Shown here one piece after another: positions 6,318 to 9,785 of a stretch of 9,785 nt of DNA. Each line of letters opens with the position of its first letter. The stretch's first letter is position 1. The notes under the pieces were generated by a model, which worked only from the letters and a program-made list of their open reading frames with translations, was not told the origin of the DNA and searched no databases. Source of the stretch: Anaerovibrio sp. (GTDB lineage: Bacteria > Bacillota > Negativicutes > Selenomonadales > Selenomonadaceae); NCBI GenBank assembly GCA_016302095.1, contig JAEDOE010000025.1:1-9785 (forward strand), written 5' to 3'. Made by a program: the position numbers and the translations under genes.

Positions 6318-6394
6318 CAAAACAACATATTTTCATATACATATATCACATTTTTTCTAAACAAAAGATATGTTATCTAAAATAAAGATATGTT
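6311..6394. promoter_or_regulatory. Candidate operator cluster upstream of gntR
   Basis: Two perfect 11-nt copies of AAAGATATGTT lie at 6364-6374 and 6384-6394, exactly 20 bp apart (two helical turns). The first is part of an AGATA-TGT-TATCT inverted repeat (6366-6378). A second motif, TATATCACA, occurs at 6311-6319, on the -10 box, and at 6342-6350, 31 bp away. Phased AT-rich sites of this kind suit a dimeric GntR protein, so autoregulation is inferred. Confidence 0.45.
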
Positions 6395-6411
6395 TTTTAT
6401 TCCGCTGACAG

Positions 6412-6436
6412 AAAAAGCCTGCTTGGGGGAGCAGGC
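6412..6436 (-). terminator. Rho-independent terminator after the GH1 gene
   Basis: On the minus strand, GCCTGCT (6436-6430) and AGCAGGC (6423-6417) form a 7-bp stem around CCCCCA, followed by TTTTT (complement of 6412-6416). It ends the EIIC-EIIA-GH1 transcript and insulates gntR. The 126 nt between it and the GH1 stop (6437-6562) is an untranslated trailer with no feature I can support. Confidence 0.87.
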
Positions 6437-6562
6437 CTTCTCTGCGTGCAGCAGCCCTGCCAGCCAGCCCAAGGGACAGGACAGCAAAGCCACCGCACAG
6501 GGTACGAATATAAATTTAAAGAAACTAGAGGGACATTAGTACAGAGTCACCTGCACCAACTA

Positions 6563-7963
6563 TCAAAAACCATTATTCTCGCTGAGGCTCTTGAACCACA
6601 CGCCAGATTTTTTAATGGTTTTCTTCTGAGTTGCCAAATCGTCTACGGCAATCAGGCCATAGCGATTCTTGTAGGCATTCATCCAGGACCAGCAATCAAT
6701 CGGTGTCCACAGATGATAGCCAAAGCAGTTAGCACCTTCCTCAATGCCCTTGTGGAGCCACTCAAGATGCTCCTTGATAAAGTCAATGCGATAATCGTCA
6801 TCAATTACCCCATCGGCATTGCGGAACTTTGCCTCGCCCTCAACGCCCATGCCATTCTCGGAAATATACCACGGAATGTTGCCATAGTTGTCACGGACAT
6901 TGATAGCAATATCATAAATAGCCTTCGGATAAATCTCCCAGCCACGATGCGGGTTAATCCTTGCCTCAGGCCACTCGTAATCCTCAAAATGCTTCTCCGG
7001 CAGCCACCCAAGGGACTCATCCAGCGCAGTCTCCCTTGCCTTGGCCCGGGCAGGATGATAGTAGTTTACACCCAGGTAATCCACGGTATTATTTCTGATG
7101 ATTTCCAGCTCCTCCGGCTCAGACTCCCAGATAACGCCGTCATCGGTAAGAATCTTCACCAGCTCAGCCGGGAACTCGCCCTTTACAGCCGGGTCCAGAA
7201 AAGCATTGTTCTTGAAAATCTCGGCAAAATGGGCAGCTGCCACATCCTCAGGGCTCTCAGAGCGAGGGTAAGCAGGGGTCAGGTTGATGACAATGCCAAT
7301 CCTGCCATCCTTGATGCCTTCCTTCTCGCAATACTCGTGATAAGCCTGCACGCCCTTGGCAGAAGCCAAATTAATATTGTAGATAATCTGCACGGCAGCC
7401 TTGCCGTCCACCTTCAATGGATAGTGGAACTTGTAGAGATAGCCGCCCTCAGGAATAACCATCGGCTCGTTGAAGGTAATCCAGTCCTTTACCCTGTCGC
7501 CGAAAAGCTCATAGCACTTCCTGGCGAAGATAACAAACAAATCCACTACCTTCTTGGACTCCCAGCCGCCGTACTGGTGCAGGAGCTCCACCGGTATATC
7601 GAAATGAACCAGGTTCATGATGGGGCGGATGCCCTTTGCGATGAACTCGTCAATAACCTCATTGTAAAAACGCACTGCGTCAGCATCCACCTCGCCGGTC
7701 TCAAAATCCTTAATCAGGCGGGACCACTGAATGGAAGTGCGCACGGAATTAAGCCCTACCTGCTTCATGAGGTCAATATCCTCACGGAAGCTGTTGTAGA
7801 AATTGGATGCCACATTAGGGCCTACCTTGTCAAAAAAGGCATCCGGGTCAGTATCATACCAATAATCAAAAATGTTGCGATGTGCCTTGTTGAAACGGCC
7901 TTCGGACTGTGGGCCGGAAGTAGCCGCCCCCCACCAAAAATTCTCTGGAAACTTGTACTGCAT
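6563..7963 (-). CDS. bglA: Glycoside hydrolase family 1, 6-phospho-beta-glucosidase
   Basis: The 466-residue cytoplasmic enzyme would hydrolyse PTS-phosphorylated beta-glucosides (such as cellobiose-6-phosphate) to glucose-6-phosphate plus sugar or aglycone. It is a full-length GH1 barrel: N-terminal signature FPENFWWGAATSGPQSEG (5-22), acid/base E166 in TFNEP, nucleophile E369 in ISENG, and the W-T-PIDCWSWMNAYKNRYG segment (419-436). In that loop S426 and Y435 match the Ser and Tyr that mark 6-phospho enzymes rather than the Glu and Phe of plain beta-glucosidases. However, the residue two before the Tyr, normally a phosphate-binding Lys, is N433, with a Lys at 432. GAGGG (7970-7974) precedes the ATG. 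It lies downstream of PTS EIIC and EIIA genes. The symbol is generic; the exact substrate is not readable. Confidence 0.9.
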   Translation of the reverse strand: MQYKFPENFWWGAATSGPQSEGRFNKAHRNIFDYWYDTDPDAFFDKVGPNVASNFYNSFREDIDLMKQVGLNSVRTSIQWSRLIKDFETGEVDADAVRFYNEVIDEFIAKGIRPIMNLVHFDIPVELLHQYGGWESKKVVDLFVIFARKCYELFGDRVKDWITFNEPMVIPEGGYLYKFHYPLKVDGKAAVQIIYNINLASAKGVQAYHEYCEKEGIKDGRIGIVINLTPAYPRSESPEDVAAAHFAEIFKNNAFLDPAVKGEFPAELVKILTDDGVIWESEPEELEIIRNNTVDYLGVNYYHPARAKARETALDESLGWLPEKHFEDYEWPEARINPHRGWEIYPKAIYDIAINVRDNYGNIPWYISENGMGVEGEAKFRNADGVIDDDYRIDFIKEHLEWLHKGIEEGANCFGYHLWTPIDCWSWMNAYKNRYGLIAVDDLATQKKTIKKSGVWFKSLSENNGF

Positions 7964-7984
7964 AAAAATCCCTCGTCTTTATAA

Positions 7985-8055
7985 AATGCTTCTTTAATTG
8001 CTTCTAAAACTAACAATGCTTTAACTAACAATGCTTCAGCTAATGCTTAATGCTT
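7985..8055. repeat. Cluster of AATGCTT repeats upstream of the GH1 gene
   Basis: AATGCTT occurs at 7985, 8015, 8030, 8042 and 8049, with a one-base variant AATTGCTT at 7996. Two copies are part of a perfect 13-nt direct repeat, ACTAACAATGCTT (8009-8021 and 8024-8036), with a 15-nt period. In the sense of transcription these read AAGCATT, in the leader between the hairpin at 8061-8094 and the GH1 start. On the minus strand one frame runs through part of it as an Ala/Leu/Glu/Lys-rich stretch, without a ribosome site or ATG. It may be a slippage product or a regulatory leader. Confidence 0.65.
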
Positions 8056-8060
8056 CTTTT

Positions 8061-8094
8061 AAAATGGCACGGCCGTCCTTAGCCAGCCGTGCCA
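8061..8094 (-). terminator. Hairpin between EIIA and GH1 genes (terminator, attenuator or processing site)
   Basis: On the minus strand, TGGCACGGC (8094-8086) pairs with GCCGTGCCA (8073-8065) around a 12-nt loop and is followed by TTTT then AAAA. It lies 18 nt after the EIIA stop. The short T-run suggests partial termination or an mRNA-stabilising element that sets PTS gene output apart from the hydrolase, but a full terminator with a separate GH1 promoter downstream is possible. Confidence 0.65.
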
Positions 8095-8112
8095 CCTGTT
8101 CACACCTGTCCC

Positions 8113-8433
8113 TTACTTCTGGGACAGCTTTTCATACATATCTACCATCAGGGAAGCCATATCCCTCACAGCCAAAGCGGTCATAAAATGATCCTGGGCA
8201 TGGATCAGGAGAACGGACTTCTCAACCTCCTGGCCATCGCACTCAGCAGAAATCAAATCAGTCTGCATCTGATGCGCCTCGCCGATTTCCTTGCCACCGG
8301 CAGCAATCTGCTCACGAGCCTTGGCAATATCGCCATCCTTGAACAAATCCCGCAGGGCATTAATCACCAGGGCACGGCCATTACCTGAATAGGTAATGAT
8401 TTCCATAGACTGCTCTACAACCTTCTCGTCCAT
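8113..8433 (-). CDS. PTS lactose/cellobiose-family EIIA component
   Basis: The 106-residue protein is a Lac-family (lactose, cellobiose/chitobiose, lichenan) EIIA, a helical trimer that takes phosphate from HPr and gives it to EIIB. The active-site segment LLIHAQDHFMT has H78 as the phosphorylated histidine, D81 as the residue that in this family holds a metal at the trimer centre, and H82; these fall at the positions known for staphylococcal EIIA-Lac. The length is typical (100-115). The start codon lies 3 nt after the EIIC stop, and its ribosome site (GAGGAGG) is made of the last EIIC codons, so translation is probably coupled. It acts with the EIIC upstream; the cognate EIIB is not in the window. 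Confidence 0.93.
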   Translation of the reverse strand: MDEKVVEQSMEIITYSGNGRALVINALRDLFKDGDIAKAREQIAAGGKEIGEAHQMQTDLISAECDGQEVEKSVLLIHAQDHFMTALAVRDMASLMVDMYEKLSQK

Positions 8434-8436
8434 AAA

Positions 8437-9780
8437 TTAAGCTTCCTCCTCGTCATATTCGTCCTTGACCTTGTTACCGGCAATGACGAACGGTGCATAA
8501 ATCGCAATATCAACCAGCAGCCATACTACCTGCAAAAGACCGCCCATAATGGAGCCGGTACCGATGGTGCCGCCAAAGAACAGAGGCATGGTCCAAGGCA
8601 CCACATACTTGAAGATTGGCACCAGGCCGATAGAAATTGCTACATAACCAATTACAGTGTTTACCAATGGAACCAGTACATAAGGAACCAGCAGCAGAGG
8701 ATTCAGGACGATTGGCAGGCCGAAGGCGATTGGCTCCTGAATGTTGAAGAACATAGCAGGGGCACCCAGCTTTGCTACTGCCCTCCAGCTTTCCTTCCGG
8801 GAGAAAATCAGAATAGCAATAACCAAAGCCATAACATGCATCAAGCCAGCCTCAAAGAAGCCGTTGCTGAAGATATAGCTGGCATCGCCAGCCTGGTTGG
8901 CCAGCTGTGCAGGCATGTAAACCATGTTCTGAATAGCAGCAGTAACGTTGTGGCCATGAATACCGAACCACCAGAAGAACCATACAATAGCCTGATAAAG
9001 AATAGAGAAGCCAAGTCCCTGGGAAAAGCCCATCAGCGGTGCCTGAATAAGGCTGTAAATCAGGTCATTCAAGCAGGCAGAACCCATAAACTGGCAGTTT
9101 GCCAAAATAGTGGAGAAAACGGTGAAGAAACCCAGGGTAAAGAATACCGGCACCAGAACCTCAAAGGACTTGGCCACTGCCGGTGGTACGGTCTCCGGCA
9201 TCTTAATCTTCATCTTCTCGTTATTGGAAAGCTTTACAAACAGCCAGGAAGCGACGGTGGCAACGATAATGGCAGTCAGCACGCCCTTGTTGCCGAAGTA
9301 GTTCATGTCGAAGCCGCCCAGCTTCTCACCGGCCTTGGTCACAATCTGCTGCGGCGTCATGATGATGAAAGCACCGGTAGCAGTCAGCGCGGTGGAGAAC
9401 TTGTCACCGCCCCAGATGCCGCCCAGGCGGTAAGCGAAGGCAACAACCAGCAGGAAGGAGAAAACACCGAAACCTACGGTTACTACGTTGTTGCAGAGCC
9501 CCTGCAGTATCTGCAGGGTTGCCACAAAGCCGGAAGCCTTGTAAGCGTCCCCGGTAAGGCCGGTAATGCTGGCCCCCAGGTTCATGCCGTCAGGCCCCAG
9601 CACAGTGCCCCACGGATCCAGGACTACCCACTCCATAATGCCGAAGAAGGAACCAACGATGATGAACGGCAACAGCATGGAGAAGGAATCTCGCATGGCC
9701 AGCAGGTACTTATTGCTGGACACCTTGCCGGCAATAGGCATCATGACTGCCTCAAACTTTTCAATTACGGAAGAATTCAT
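8437..9780 (-). CDS. PTS lactose/cellobiose-family EIIC permease
   Basis: The 447-residue membrane protein is the sugar-translocating EIIC of the Lac/Cel (CelB/ChbC/LicC) family. It has the family start (EKFEAVMMPIAGKVSSNKYL, 7-26), about ten membrane segments, the PETVPPAVAKSF stretch (195-206), the WFGIHGHN motif (271-278) and the NIQEPIAFGLP motif (346-356). H275 and E349 correspond to the substrate-binding His and Glu of ChbC-type permeases. A cytoplasmic acidic tail (DEYDEEEA) ends the protein. It has no fused EIIA or EIIB domain. The ATG at 9780 is 5 nt from the window edge, so its ribosome site and promoter cannot be seen, but the N-terminus fits the family well. The sugar is probably a beta-glucoside such as cellobiose, judged from the GH1 partner. 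Confidence 0.93.
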   Translation of the reverse strand: MNSSVIEKFEAVMMPIAGKVSSNKYLLAMRDSFSMLLPFIIVGSFFGIMEWVVLDPWGTVLGPDGMNLGASITGLTGDAYKASGFVATLQILQGLCNNVVTVGFGVFSFLLVVAFAYRLGGIWGGDKFSTALTATGAFIIMTPQQIVTKAGEKLGGFDMNYFGNKGVLTAIIVATVASWLFVKLSNNEKMKIKMPETVPPAVAKSFEVLVPVFFTLGFFTVFSTILANCQFMGSACLNDLIYSLIQAPLMGFSQGLGFSILYQAIVWFFWWFGIHGHNVTAAIQNMVYMPAQLANQAGDASYIFSNGFFEAGLMHVMALVIAILIFSRKESWRAVAKLGAPAMFFNIQEPIAFGLPIVLNPLLLVPYVLVPLVNTVIGYVAISIGLVPIFKYVVPWTMPLFFGGTIGTGSIMGGLLQVVWLLVDIAIYAPFVIAGNKVKDEYDEEEA

Positions 9781-9785
9781 TTTTT

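Noticed and set aside
5478..6380. A 300-codon plus-strand frame over gntR, rich in His and Leu
   Set aside because: It is antisense to a complete GntR/UTRA gene and reads through the gntR promoter region and most of its upstream repeats. There is no start signal.
6446..7984. A 512-codon open frame on the plus strand, antisense to the GH1 gene
   Set aside because: It lies almost wholly over a clear GH1 gene, has no ribosome site and its translation lacks any family motif. It is a product of the codon bias of the true gene.
7822..8031. Small minus-strand frame (Ala/Leu/Lys-rich start) overlapping the GH1 start
   Set aside because: It needs a TTG start without a ribosome site, arises from the AAGCATT repeats and then runs out of frame through the GH1 gene.

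Overview
The window reads as chromosomal DNA of an anaerobic Firmicute with fairly GC-rich genes and AT-rich, sigma-A-like spacers. Purine-rich AAGGAG/AAGGGG ribosome sites, a lactate racemase-type locus and a lactose/cellobiose PTS together suggest Negativicutes (a Selenomonas or Mitsuokella relative). That placement is inference from gene content and cannot be proved here. There is no phage, IS element, CRISPR array or RNA gene in view.

The left half (1-5463) has a metal theme. A monocistronic zinc-type ABC substrate-binding lipoprotein (152-1060, +) is followed, convergently, by larA (1230-2507, -), which encodes a nickel-pincer lactate racemase family enzyme with all key residues in place. 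A shared 254-nt control region (2508-2761) separates larA from a divergent three-gene ECF-type nickel importer: larMN (2762-3754), larQ (3853-4656) and larO (4653-5444). The importer presumably supplies nickel for the LarA cofactor, as in the Lactiplantibacillus lar operon. The cofactor-synthesis genes larB, larC and larE are not in the window. The control region has two good opposing promoters and, on the importer side, an orderly array of 10-nt direct repeats arranged as 26-nt tandem modules.

The right half (5529-9780, all -) is a beta-glucoside uptake and hydrolysis cluster. In transcription order it runs: PTS EIIC (9780-8437), EIIA (8433-8113), a GH1 6-phospho-beta-glucosidase (7963-6563), a terminator, then a GntR/HutC-family regulator (6239-5529) with its own promoter. 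An EIIB would be needed for a working permease and is not seen; it probably lies beyond the right edge or elsewhere. The imported, phosphorylated disaccharide would be cleaved by the GH1 enzyme, and the GntR protein probably senses a phosphosugar.

The convergent larO and gntR genes share a perfect 15-bp-stem bidirectional terminator. The larO reading frame runs into this hairpin and its ATPase stops unusually early. The gene families are mostly well known. The most unusual items are the 26-nt repeat array, the truncated and N-extended LarO, and repeat clusters around the beta-glucoside genes.
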